Assembly (NCBI RefSeq): GCF_000423665.1
Contig: NZ_KE384070.1
Location: forward strand, 470,669-534,668
Source: Solirubrobacter soli DSM 22325
GTDB lineage: Bacteria > Actinomycetota > Thermoleophilia > Solirubrobacterales > Solirubrobacteraceae
Reading direction: 5' to 3'
Length of the DNA: 64,000 nucleotides
The translations under genes and the position numbers were made by a program. The notes under the pieces are model-generated. The model was not told where the DNA came from and ran no database searches. It saw nothing but the letters and a program-made list of their open reading frames with translations. Every line of letters begins with the position of its first letter. The first letter of the stretch is position 1. Positions 35,545 to 43,455 of this stretch are shown piece by piece.

Positions 35545-36242
35545 CCGCGGTCGCCTTCCTCACGCGCATCCCGGTCCGCGGCGGCTCGGACCTCACCCGC
35601 GCCGCGCTGTTCTTCCCGCTCGTCGGCGCGCTCGTCGGCGGCATCGCGGCGGGAACGCGGGCGCTCGCGGACCAGGCGCTCCCGCCGCTGCCGGCGACGC
35701 TGCTGGCCGTCACCGCCGCGATGATCGTCTCCGGCGCGTTGCACGAGGACGGCCTGGCCGACGTCGCCGACGCGCTCGGCGCCCACACGACGCGAGAACG
35801 GCGCCTGGAGATCCTCAAGGACCCGCGGGTCGGGACGTTCGGGGCGCTCGCGTTGATCGTCGCGATCGGCATCTCCACCACGACCATCGCGACGCTCGAT
35901 ACGGCAGACGCCGTGAAGGCCCTGATCATCGCGCACACGCTCAGCCGCTGGGCGATCCTGCCCGTCTCCAAGCTGCCGCCCGCCAAACCGGGCGGCTCCG
36001 GCTCCCTCCTGCGGGTCACCACCCCGGGCCTGATCGCGGCGACGGTCCTCGCCGCCGTCATCGTGACCCCGCTCGGCGGCGCACCCGCCCTGCTCGCGGC
36101 GGCCATCGCGGCCGCCGTCACCGGCTTTGTCCTGCACCACACGCTCGGCGGCATCACGGGCGACGGCTATGGCGCCACCGCCAAAGTCGCCGAGCTCGCC
36201 GCCGGCACGACCGTCGTAGCCCTAACAGGAGGTACCGCATGA
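35538..36242 (+). CDS. cobS: Adenosylcobinamide-GDP ribazoletransferase CobS
   Basis: This is a 234-residue membrane protein overlapping the fusion gene by 7 nt. It has the family start TAVAFLTRIPV, then FFPLVGALVGGI, SGALHEDGLADVADALGAHTTRERRLEILKDPRVGTFGALAL with its conserved acidic residues, LSRWAILPV and GGITGDGYGATAKVAEL. It joins alpha-ribazole (phosphate) to adenosylcobinamide-GDP to complete cobalamin. The partner CobT is not in the window. It overlaps cbtB by ATGA. Confidence 0.95.
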   Translation: MLTAVAFLTRIPVRGGSDLTRAALFFPLVGALVGGIAAGTRALADQALPPLPATLLAVTAAMIVSGALHEDGLADVADALGAHTTRERRLEILKDPRVGTFGALALIVAIGISTTTIATLDTADAVKALIIAHTLSRWAILPVSKLPPAKPGGSGSLLRVTTPGLIAATVLAAVIVTPLGGAPALLAAAIAAAVTGFVLHHTLGGITGDGYGATAKVAELAAGTTVVALTGGTA

Positions 36243-36430
36243 CCGACGTGACCGCGCCGCCCGCCACCACGCAGGCCCCGTCGATCCCGATCGACGACAT
36301 CGCGCCCTACGCGATCTTCTTCGCGCTGATCGCGGTGCTGCTCTTCTACTTCGTGGGAGCCAACGAGGGCGCCACCGTGCACGAGTGGCTCCACGACGGC
36401 CGGCACCTCCTCGGCTTCCCCTGCCACTGA
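36239..36430 (+). CDS. cbtB: Cobalt transporter subunit CbtB
   Basis: This is a 63-residue protein with an N-terminal soluble stretch, one membrane helix (YAIFFALIAVLLFYFVGA) and the His-rich CbtB end EWLHDGRHLLGFPCH, likely a cobalt-binding site. CbtA and CbtB are a proposed cobalt transport pair, usually linked to B12 riboswitches and aerobic cobalamin genes. An aacaggaggt sequence just upstream of the ATG gives a good ribosome-binding site. It overlaps cbtA by TGATG. Confidence 0.88.
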   Translation: MTDVTAPPATTQAPSIPIDDIAPYAIFFALIAVLLFYFVGANEGATVHEWLHDGRHLLGFPCH

Positions 36431-37173
36431 TGGTCCGCGGACTCCTGATCCGGGGGATGCTCGTCGGGCTCGCGGCGGGCATCCTCGCGTTCGTGTTCGC
36501 CAAGCTCTTCGGCGAGCCCCAGGTCGACAAGGCGATCGCCATCGAGGGGCCGACGGGCGAGGCGCCGCTGGTGAGCCGCGGGGCGCAGTCGACCCCGGGC
36601 CTGCTGACCGCGACGGTCGTGTACGCGACCGCGCTCGGCGGGATCTTCGCGCTCGTGTTCGCGATGGCGTGGAACCGCACGATCAAGGCGAATCCGAAGC
36701 GCACGGCGGCGGTGCTGGCGCTCGCCGGCTTCACCGTGATCTTCCTCGTCCCGTTCCTGAAGTACCCGTCCAACCCGCCCGCCGTCGGCGACCCGGCGAC
36801 GATCGGGGAGCGCACGCAGCTCTACTTCACGATGCTCGCGATCTCGATCGCCGCCGCCGTCGCCGCGGTACGCCTGCGACGCGTCGTGGCGTTCCTCGCA
36901 CTGGTCGTCGTCGCGTATGTCGTCATGCCCGGCGTGAACGAGGTGCCGAACGGCTTCCCCGCCGATCTGCTGTGGGATTTCCGGCTCGCCACGGTCGGGA
37001 TGCACGCGGTGATCTGGGGGACGCTGGGCTTCGTGTTCGGAGCGCTAGCGACGAAGCAGATAGGTGTCGAACATCCAACCCTTGCGGGCACGGGCCTCGG
37101 CGCGCACCCGCACGATCTCGTCAGCGACCTCGCTCAGCCGTCCCGCGATCAGGATCTCGTCGGGGGTGCCTAG
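36430..37173 (+). CDS. cbtA: Cobalt transporter subunit CbtA
   Basis: The 247-residue frame starts at ATG overlapping the cbtB stop. It has five or six hydrophobic helices (GMLVGLAAGILAFVFAKLFGEP, LTATVVYATALGGIFALVFAMAW, AVLALAGFTVIFLVPFLKYPSNPPAVG, VVAFLALVVVAYVVMPGVNEVP, AVIWGTLGFVFGALA). The FLKYPxNPP and PGVNEVPxxFP motifs are typical of CbtA. Family members normally end soon after the last helix. Here the last ~43 residues are hydrophilic and antisense to the end of cobF, with which the gene overlaps by 129 nt. Confidence 0.85.
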   Translation: MVRGLLIRGMLVGLAAGILAFVFAKLFGEPQVDKAIAIEGPTGEAPLVSRGAQSTPGLLTATVVYATALGGIFALVFAMAWNRTIKANPKRTAAVLALAGFTVIFLVPFLKYPSNPPAVGDPATIGERTQLYFTMLAISIAAAVAAVRLRRVVAFLALVVVAYVVMPGVNEVPNGFPADLLWDFRLATVGMHAVIWGTLGFVFGALATKQIGVEHPTLAGTGLGAHPHDLVSDLAQPSRDQDLVGGA

Positions 37174-37740
37174 GTAGGCGCCCCAGTAGATCTCCCAGTC
37201 GCCCTCCAGAGCCGTGAACGCCAGGCCGGAGTCGAGCATCACGACCACGTCGCGCGCGCCGTCGGGCAACCCGGCGGCGACGCGCCGGCCGGTGGTGATC
37301 AGCACGTCGCCCGCGACGCGGTTCAACACCACGCGATGCCGCGCCGCAAGCGCTGACACCGCGCTGATCCCGGGGATGACCTCGTACGGGACCGCGAGGC
37401 GCTCCATCAGGTCGATCATGCCGTCGTACAGCGACGGGTCGCCCCAGACGAGGAAGGCGCCGACGCCATCGGTCTCGAGCAGCCCCGCGACGAGGTCGGC
37501 ACGGGCGGCGCGCCATGCCTCGACGTCGCGGCCGCGGGGCGGGTCGTCGGCGACCACAAAGCGAAACGGACGCTTTACGTATCGATCGACGATCTCACGA
37601 CGCAGCGCGACCAGATCGTCCTGCTCGGCGGCCTTCTCCAGGACGAAGAAGACGTCGACCGAATTGAGCGCCTCGACCGCCTGGGCCGTCACGTACGACG
37701 GGTCACCCGCGCCGATGCCGATGAGCAGGACCTTCTCCAT
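37045..37740 (-). CDS. cobF: Precorrin-6A synthase (deacetylating) CobF
   Basis: This is a 231-residue tetrapyrrole methylase on the minus strand: LLIGIGAGDPSYVTAQAVEALN, FFVLEKAAEQDDLVALRREIVDRY, FLVWGDPSLYDGMIDLMERL, VIPGISAVSALAARH, NRVAGDVLITTGRR and YWGAYLGTPDEILIAG are characteristic of CobF. It methylates C1 and removes the acetyl fragment of precorrin-5, a step specific to the aerobic pathway. Its start codon touches that of cobK (catatg across 37738-37743), and its 3' end overlaps cbtA by 129 nt. Confidence 0.95.
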   Translation of the reverse strand: MEKVLLIGIGAGDPSYVTAQAVEALNSVDVFFVLEKAAEQDDLVALRREIVDRYVKRPFRFVVADDPPRGRDVEAWRAARADLVAGLLETDGVGAFLVWGDPSLYDGMIDLMERLAVPYEVIPGISAVSALAARHRVVLNRVAGDVLITTGRRVAAGLPDGARDVVVMLDSGLAFTALEGDWEIYWGAYLGTPDEILIAGRLSEVADEIVRVRAEARARKGWMFDTYLLRR

Positions 37741-38436
37741 ATGCGGGTGCTGATCCTAGGCGGGACGACCGAGGCGAGAGAACTCGCCGAGGCGCTGCAC
37801 GCCCGCGGCGACGAGGTCACGACGAGCCTCGCCGGGCGCACCGAACCCGCGGCGCTGCCGGGCGTGACGCGAATCGGCACCTCAGACCTCACCGGCTTCG
37901 ACGCCGTCGTCGACGCCACCCACCCGTTCGCCACCCGCATCTCCGAGAAGGCCAAGGGTGCGCTGCGCCTCGAGCGTCCCGGGTGGGAGCCGAAGGCGGG
38001 GGAGATCTGGGTCGCGAGCGTCCCCGATGCCGCGGCGCATTGCGACGGCAGACGCGTCCTGCTCACCACCGGCCACACAGACCTGCACGCGTTCGAGGAA
38101 GTCGACGCCTTCATCGTCGTCCGGGCCATCACGCCACCGGACACGCGCCACGCCGCGCTCCTCGCCCGCGGCCCGTTCACGCTGCAGCAGGAGCGCGAGT
38201 TGATGCGCGAGCACGCGATCGACCTCCTCGTCACCAAGGACAGCGGCGGCCCGGCGCCCAAGCTCCAGGCCGCCCGCGAGCGCGGCGCCACGATCGTCAT
38301 CGTCCGCCGCCCGCGACCACGCCCACCCGGCGCGGTCGCGACCGTCGAAGAGGCGCTCAGTCGACTACGTCGACGACCTGGTGCATCGCCAACGGGTGCA
38401 GGTAGCAGAACAGCTCGTAGCGCCCCGCGCGCGTGA
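37741..38436 (+). CDS. cobK: Precorrin-6A reductase CobK
   Basis: This is a 231-residue protein starting MRVLILGGTTEARELAEAL, the usual CobK/CbiJ N-terminus with its NADPH-binding GGTxEA. Further family motifs are VVDATHPFATRIS, LRLERPGW, VLLTTGHTDL and LLVTKDSGG. It reduces precorrin-6A to 6B with NADPH. The last ~25 residues are basic and antisense to the converging copper-protein gene (80-nt overlap), so the real functional end is probably near residue 205. The start codon abuts that of cobF with no intergenic base. Confidence 0.93.
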   Translation: MRVLILGGTTEARELAEALHARGDEVTTSLAGRTEPAALPGVTRIGTSDLTGFDAVVDATHPFATRISEKAKGALRLERPGWEPKAGEIWVASVPDAAAHCDGRRVLLTTGHTDLHAFEEVDAFIVVRAITPPDTRHAALLARGPFTLQQERELMREHAIDLLVTKDSGGPAPKLQAARERGATIVIVRRPRPRPPGAVATVEEALSRLRRRPGASPTGAGSRTARSAPRA

Positions 38437-39709
38437 ACTGCGTCGTGAACGTCCGCCCGCCGGAGAGCGTGGGGCTGCCCTGCAGCATCGGCCCGCTCGC
38501 GAAGGTCACGTTGTGGGCGATCTTGTCGTCGAAGCTCCAGGTCAGCTTCGACCCGCTCTTGAGCTGCACGTACGGCGGGTCGAACGCGTTGTCCTTCAAC
38601 GCGACCGTCGCGGGATTCCCCAACGGCGTCAGCGGCCACGGCAGGGACGTCAGCTCGTGCGTGTGGCCGTCGTCGCCGAGGACGTTCAACGGCACGGAGA
38701 CGTCCGGCGGGTCGAGCCGCACCGGCCGGTCCTTCACCAGCTGCTGCGCGTCCGCCGGCAACGGCGCACAGTCCTGGACCGCCGGCGCCGCGTGCTTCGC
38801 CAGATAGATGTGCATGATCGACATCACCCGCGTGTGCGGCTTGGAGGAGTCGTAGATGCCGGTGAGGCGCAAGGTCTCACCGCGCCGCACCTGGATGCCG
38901 GTCGCCGAGAGGAAGTAGCGCGTGTCGATCGGGCCGGGCTCGTGCAGGATCGGGCGGGCCGTGTAGTACAGGTCGTCGGGCATGCCGTAGCGCGGCGTCG
39001 TGTCCAGCAGCCGGCGTCCGCCGCACTCGGGCTGCGAGAGGAACATGTCCTTGGAGCCGCCGTGCAGGTGGCCGCCGACGGCGACGATCCGCGCGTCGAA
39101 CGGGACCCGCCAGTCGTACGTGCGGGTGTCGAGGCCGCCGGGTCCGCCGCCGCCCCACACGGGGTAGCTGACGGCGTCGCCGCAGCCGTTGGCTCGTACC
39201 CACAGCGGGATCACGGGCTCGAGCTTGCGCGACGTCTCGATCGTCACGGTGTACTCGACGCGCACCTTCAGCGACCGCAGCGAGTGCGACATGAGCATCG
39301 CGTTCATCTTCCAGCGCTCGCCCTTGGCCGTCGGGTAGCCGTAACCGGCGGGGAGCCGGAGCTGCTGGAGCTCCTCGCCGCTGCCGTAGAACGCCTCCTG
39401 CGACTTGCCCGCGCAGACCGACTGCGACGCGGGGCGGATGCGCTTGTAGAAGACGACGTGGTGCAGCATCAGGTCGCGGATCGTCACCGGCTTCCCGCGC
39501 TCGTCGACGAGCCGGGCGTCCATCCCCACGACGTAGCCGTCGAGCTTCGGGGTCGGGACCCAGAGCTTCGGGAACTCGACGTTGAACCCCGCCATCGCGA
39601 CGGGCGCGGACCGCAGGACGACGGTCTTGCGGGCGGCCTGGGCGGTGCCTTCAAGCGCGCCCGCCAGGATGCCTGCAAGGATCAGGAGCAATGCGGTTCG
39701 GCGGAGCAT
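38357..39709 (-). CDS. Secreted copper-type protein: PHM-like region plus C-terminal cupredoxin domain
   Basis: This is a 450-residue protein with a clear signal peptide (RRTALLLILAGILAGALEGTAQAA). Residues ~40-310 contain LMLHHVVFYKR (His-His), a VGGHLHGG HxH pattern, SIMHIYLAKH and several cysteines, resembling copper type II, ascorbate-dependent (PHM-like) monooxygenases. Residues ~360-450 are a plastocyanin-like domain with likely type I copper ligands: His in IAHNVTF, then Cys and His in FCYLHPLAMHQ with the Met. I infer a secreted copper protein, possibly an oxygenase with its own electron-transfer domain; the substrate is unknown. Its first 19 nt overlap the divergent SGNH gene. Confidence 0.6.
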   Translation of the reverse strand: MLRRTALLLILAGILAGALEGTAQAARKTVVLRSAPVAMAGFNVEFPKLWVPTPKLDGYVVGMDARLVDERGKPVTIRDLMLHHVVFYKRIRPASQSVCAGKSQEAFYGSGEELQQLRLPAGYGYPTAKGERWKMNAMLMSHSLRSLKVRVEYTVTIETSRKLEPVIPLWVRANGCGDAVSYPVWGGGGPGGLDTRTYDWRVPFDARIVAVGGHLHGGSKDMFLSQPECGGRRLLDTTPRYGMPDDLYYTARPILHEPGPIDTRYFLSATGIQVRRGETLRLTGIYDSSKPHTRVMSIMHIYLAKHAAPAVQDCAPLPADAQQLVKDRPVRLDPPDVSVPLNVLGDDGHTHELTSLPWPLTPLGNPATVALKDNAFDPPYVQLKSGSKLTWSFDDKIAHNVTFASGPMLQGSPTLSGGRTFTTQFTRAGRYELFCYLHPLAMHQVVDVVD

Positions 39710-40641
39710 CGCGCGTACCCTACGGCGTCGTCGTGACGGTGGCGGCGCTGCTTGTCGGCTGCGCGACAGCCCACGCGGCGGCGCCCCGCTGCTTCGGCGC
39801 GGCGGCGCGCGATCCCCTCAAGCCGTGCACGAACCCCGAGCTGAGGCTCTCGGTCACGCCGACGCCGGACGACGCGCTGCTGGAGGCGAGCGCCGCGTGC
39901 GCGCCCGTCACCTCGAAGGCGCCGCCCTCGCGCTGCCTGTTCGGGACGCCCAAGGCGAAGGCACGCCGGACCGTCGCCCTGATCGGCGACAGCCACGCCG
40001 TCCACTGGCGCGCCGCCCTGCAGCACGTGTTCAAGGTGCACCGCTGGCGAGGCGTGACGCTCTACCGCAGCCAGTGCCCGTACACCGGCGCCCGCACGAG
40101 CCTCCCCGAGCCCGACGGCTCCGAGTGCGAGCAGTTCAAGCGCGACACGCTCGGCTACCTGACCGCGCATCCCGAGATCGACACGATCTTCGTCTCCGGC
40201 AACACGGGGGCGGGCGTGGTCGTCCCGAAGGGCCAAGAGCGCTTCGAGGCCAAGACGAACGGCTACATCGCCGCCTACACGGGCCTCCCGGCCTCGATCC
40301 GCCACGTGATCGTCCTGCGCGACCCCCCGCACAACCGCGAGTCGACCAACGCGTGCGTGGCCCGCGCGGTCGAGCGCCGTAAACCGCCCGGGACGACGTG
40401 TCAGGTCCCGGTCGCGACCGCGCTCGCGCCAGATCCGGCGATCGAAGCCGCGACGCGACTCAACGATCCGCGGGTGCAGACGATCGACCTGACGCCGTTC
40501 ATGTGCGATCGCGCCAACTGCTTTCCGGTGATCGGCGGCGCGCTCGTGCACAAGGACGTCGGGCACCTCTCGACGACGTTCTCGACGACGCTCGGCCCGT
40601 ACGTGTTGCGCGAGGTGAACGCCCACATGGCAGAGTGGTGA
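39691..40641 (+). CDS. Secreted SGNH-domain protein
   Basis: The 316-residue frame starts at ATG 39691, with aggag only 2 nt upstream and a 19-nt antisense overlap with the divergent gene. GTG 39733 is an alternative. A hydrophobic N-terminus (VVVTVAALLVGCATAHAA) acts as a signal peptide, and its LVGC could be a lipobox. VALIGDSHAVHWRAAL with Ser101 is the SGNH nucleophile block as found at the C-terminus of acyltransferase-3 proteins. VSGNTGAG and the late VHKDVGHLS supply the remaining Asn and Asp-x-x-His. Six or more cysteines suggest disulfides. It is probably a cell-envelope esterase or acyl-transfer protein acting on polysaccharide. Confidence 0.7.
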   Translation: MRFGGASRVPYGVVVTVAALLVGCATAHAAAPRCFGAAARDPLKPCTNPELRLSVTPTPDDALLEASAACAPVTSKAPPSRCLFGTPKAKARRTVALIGDSHAVHWRAALQHVFKVHRWRGVTLYRSQCPYTGARTSLPEPDGSECEQFKRDTLGYLTAHPEIDTIFVSGNTGAGVVVPKGQERFEAKTNGYIAAYTGLPASIRHVIVLRDPPHNRESTNACVARAVERRKPPGTTCQVPVATALAPDPAIEAATRLNDPRVQTIDLTPFMCDRANCFPVIGGALVHKDVGHLSTTFSTTLGPYVLREVNAHMAEW

Positions 40642-40645
40642 CCTC

Positions 40646-41674
40646 ATGGAGGAGTTGCTCGCCGAACTCTGCGCGGTACCCGCGCCATCGGGCGCTGAGC
40701 ATGAGCTCGCCGCGCTCCTGACCGCCCGCTGGGGACCGCGCTGCGCGGAGCTGCGCCGCGACCCCATCGGCAACGTGATCGCCCGCGTCGGCGGCTCCGG
40801 CCCGCGTGTGCTGCTGCAGGCGCACATGGACCAGGTCGGCTACGTCGTGCGCCACATCACCGACGACGGCTTCGTTCTGCTCGACACCGCTCAGGGCGAC
40901 CGCCGCACGGGCCCCGAGCGTCGCCACCCCGTCGGGCAGCCGGTTCGCATCCTCACCCGTGGCGGGAGCTGGCTCGACGGCATCCTCACCGCCTCGTCCG
41001 GCCACGTGCTGACCGCCAAGCAGCGCGACACGCACGAGCTCAGCTTCAACGACTTCTGGGTCGAGCTGGGGATGTCGCGTGCCGCGATCCTCGCCGCCGG
41101 CGTGCACGTCGGCGCGCCCGTGATCTTCTCCGCACCCACCCGCCGGGTCGGCGGCCTGCTGATCGGGCCCGCGATGGACAATCGCGTCGGGCTCGCGCTG
41201 ATGGACGCCGCGCTCGACTTCAGTGACCTCGCGTGCGAGCTGTGGCTGATCGCCACCACGCAGGAGGAGAACGGCCTGCACGGCGCGCGGGCGCTGATCC
41301 GCGAGGAGGGCTTCGCGGCCGCGATCGCGCTCGACGTCGGTCTCGCCGGCGACATCCCCGCGGTCGAGGAGCGCGAGTACGGCACGCGGCTCGGAGCCGG
41401 CCCGATCGTCGTGCACCGCGACACCGGGATCATCTACGACCGCATCCTCACCCAGCACCTGCTGGGGCTCGGCGTCCCCGCCCAGGACGGCCTGTTCGCC
41501 GGCTACGGCTCGGACGGGCTCGCGCTGGCCGAGGCGGGCTCGCCGACCGCGCTGGTCACGGTGGCGACCCGCTACACGCACACGGCGTTCGAGACGATCG
41601 ACCCGCGCGACCTCGACACCACAGTCGAGCTGCTGCGCGCCTTCCTCACGTCACCCTTGCCGGACCGCCCATGA
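40646..41674 (+). CDS. M42-family metallopeptidase (glutamyl aminopeptidase-like)
   Basis: This is a 342-residue cytosolic enzyme with the M42 metal-binding pattern: LLQAHMDQVGYVVRHI (first His/Asp), GPAMDNRVGLALMDAAL (bridging Asp), ATTQEENGLHGARAL (catalytic Glu-Glu), an IALDVGLAGD aspartate and the C-terminal RYTHTAFE histidine. M42 enzymes are two-metal, often cobalt- or zinc-dependent, aminopeptidases or deacylases that form dodecamers. It is followed by rpiA with an ATGA overlap, which suggests cotranscription without an obvious functional link. Confidence 0.88.
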   Translation: MEELLAELCAVPAPSGAEHELAALLTARWGPRCAELRRDPIGNVIARVGGSGPRVLLQAHMDQVGYVVRHITDDGFVLLDTAQGDRRTGPERRHPVGQPVRILTRGGSWLDGILTASSGHVLTAKQRDTHELSFNDFWVELGMSRAAILAAGVHVGAPVIFSAPTRRVGGLLIGPAMDNRVGLALMDAALDFSDLACELWLIATTQEENGLHGARALIREEGFAAAIALDVGLAGDIPAVEEREYGTRLGAGPIVVHRDTGIIYDRILTQHLLGLGVPAQDGLFAGYGSDGLALAEAGSPTALVTVATRYTHTAFETIDPRDLDTTVELLRAFLTSPLPDRP

Positions 41675-42309
41675 GTACCGAGTCCGACAAGCGCGCGGCC
41701 GCGGAGTTCGCGGCGCAGCTGGTCGAGGACGGGATGCGCGTCGGATTGGGGACCGGGTCGACGGTCGCGCCGCTGCTGCCGGCACTGGCGGCACGCGGGC
41801 TGAGCCTGCGCTGCGTGTCCACGTCGCCCGCCACTTCGGAGGCCGCGATCGCGCTCGGGTTGGACGTCGAGCCGTTCGACGAGTTCACCGACCTCGACAT
41901 CGCGATCGACGGCGCCGACCAGATCGGTCCGGGGCCGTGGCTGGTGAAGGGCGGCGGGCGCGCGCACACGCGCGAGAAGGTCGTCGCCGCCGCGGCCGCG
42001 CGGTTCGTCGTGATCGCGTCCGGGGAGAAGGTGGTCGAGCGGATCGTGGCGCCGGTGCCGATCGAGCTGCTCGCCTACGGCGCGGCCGCGACCCTGCGGC
42101 GGCTGGAGCACGCCGTCGTGCGGCCCGGCCCGGCGAGCCCCGACGGCGGCGTGATCGCCGACTGGATCGGGCCGGTCGGCGACCCGCTCGAGCTGGCGCT
42201 GCGGCTGGACGAGGAGCCGGGCGTCGTCGCTCACGGGCTCTTCGGACCCGAGCTGGTCACGGACGTGGTGGTCGCGCGCGAGGGCGCGATCGATCACGCC
42301 ACGTACTAG
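41671..42309 (+). CDS. rpiA: Ribose-5-phosphate isomerase A
   Basis: This is a 212-residue protein starting in an ATGA overlap. It has the family motifs GLGTGSTVAPLL, DIAIDGADQIGPG and VKGGGRAHTREKVVAAAA, and then VVIASGEKVV. It interconverts ribose 5-phosphate and ribulose 5-phosphate in the pentose phosphate pathway. It is slightly shorter than typical RpiA. Its TAG stop shares a CTAG with the stop of the converging glycosylase gene. Confidence 0.93.
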   Translation: MSTESDKRAAAEFAAQLVEDGMRVGLGTGSTVAPLLPALAARGLSLRCVSTSPATSEAAIALGLDVEPFDEFTDLDIAIDGADQIGPGPWLVKGGGRAHTREKVVAAAAARFVVIASGEKVVERIVAPVPIELLAYGAAATLRRLEHAVVRPGPASPDGGVIADWIGPVGDPLELALRLDEEPGVVAHGLFGPELVTDVVVAREGAIDHATY

Positions 42310-43448
42310 ACGGGGATCTCGTCGAGGCTGCGCCAGAGCGCGGCGATCGCGTAGGAGCCGTAGGGACTCCAGCGGTCCGGATCGGGAGCGTCGCCGTGCA
42401 GCGCCCGGGTGAGGCGGTCGCAGTCGTCGAGGTAGACGTCCTTCTCGCCCAGGGCGCGCATCGCGACGTAGCCGGCGATCCAGGGGCTGATGCCCGGGAT
42501 CGCCTGCAGCGCCTCGACCTCCTCGGCGATGTTCGAGCCGGCGTCGAGATACAGGCCGGCGTGGGCGAGCTCCTTGATCGCGTGCGCTCTGCGTGTGTCG
42601 ACGCCGAAGGTCTCCGGGTCGGCGTGCGCCAGCGCGTGGGGCGTGGGGAAGCGGTGGGTGACGGTGTCGGTGGGATCCGTGAGCGGGGCGCCGTAGCGGC
42701 GGATCAGCTCCGCGGTGGTCGCACGCGCGAACTCGTACGCGTTCTCGCGGCGGATGATCGTCCGCACGGCGAGCTCGAAGCCGTCGACGGCGCCCGCGAT
42801 CCGGATGCCGGGGTCGCCGTCGATGACGCCTTCGAGATGCGCGTCGATCGCCCGCGAGTCCGCGTCCAGGTCGAACAGGCGGCGGCAGCGCGCGACCGCC
42901 GCGGTGAGGTCTCTGAGGTCGTCGAGCTTGAGCTCGCAGATCAGCGCGTCGGGCTCGGGGGTGAGCGTCGCCCGGCCGCCGCCGTGCTCGAGCGCGAGGG
43001 CGCGGGTGTATGCGCCGTCCTCGACGTGCTCGAGGCCGGGGACCTCGTGGCGCTGCAGGAAGCGGACGACGCCGGGGCCGTCGAACGGGGGCCTCGTAGG
43101 GAGTCGCAGGCGGATGCCGCTGGCGGGCCTCGGCCCGGCGCGCAGGTTCGTCGGCGTGGTGCCGTACACCGTGCGCATCGTGTCGTTGAACTGGCGGATC
43201 GAGCCGAAGCCGGCCGCGAGCGCGATCTCCGCGAGCGACAGACCGCACTCGTCGAGCAGCAGCTTGGCGGCGTGGGCGCGTTGCGCGCGGGCGAGCGAGA
43301 TGGCGCCGGCGCCGAGCTCGGCGACGAGGATCCGGTGCAGCTGGCGCTCGCTGTAGCCGAGGCGGCGGGCGAGACCGGGGACCCCGTCGCGGTCGACGAG
43401 GCCGTCGGCGATCAGGGCGAGGGCGCGGCGGGCGACGTCGGCGTGCAT
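42306..43448 (-). CDS. AraC-type regulator fused to AlkA-like DNA-3-methyladenine glycosylase (Ada metal domain missing)
   Basis: This is a 380-residue protein. ATG 43448 is preferred because upstream codons are shadowed by the preceding gene. Residues ~1-105 are an AraC helix-turn-helix pair (GLARRLGYSERQLHRIL, SLAEIALAAGFGSIRQFNDTMR). Residues ~110-380 are AlkA-like with an N-terminal TATA-fold part and a helix-hairpin-helix glycosylase core: IPGISPWIAGYVAMRALGEKDVYLDDCDR, including the probable catalytic Asp. It would excise alkylated bases. Related actinobacterial Ada-AlkA fusions begin with a zinc/cysteine methyl-acceptor domain, which is absent here, so methylation-triggered induction may be lost. 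It lies 7 nt after the radical SAM gene. Confidence 0.85.
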   Translation of the reverse strand: MHADVARRALALIADGLVDRDGVPGLARRLGYSERQLHRILVAELGAGAISLARAQRAHAAKLLLDECGLSLAEIALAAGFGSIRQFNDTMRTVYGTTPTNLRAGPRPASGIRLRLPTRPPFDGPGVVRFLQRHEVPGLEHVEDGAYTRALALEHGGGRATLTPEPDALICELKLDDLRDLTAAVARCRRLFDLDADSRAIDAHLEGVIDGDPGIRIAGAVDGFELAVRTIIRRENAYEFARATTAELIRRYGAPLTDPTDTVTHRFPTPHALAHADPETFGVDTRRAHAIKELAHAGLYLDAGSNIAEEVEALQAIPGISPWIAGYVAMRALGEKDVYLDDCDRLTRALHGDAPDPDRWSPYGSYAIAALWRSLDEIPV

Positions 43449-43455
43449 CGTCGCC

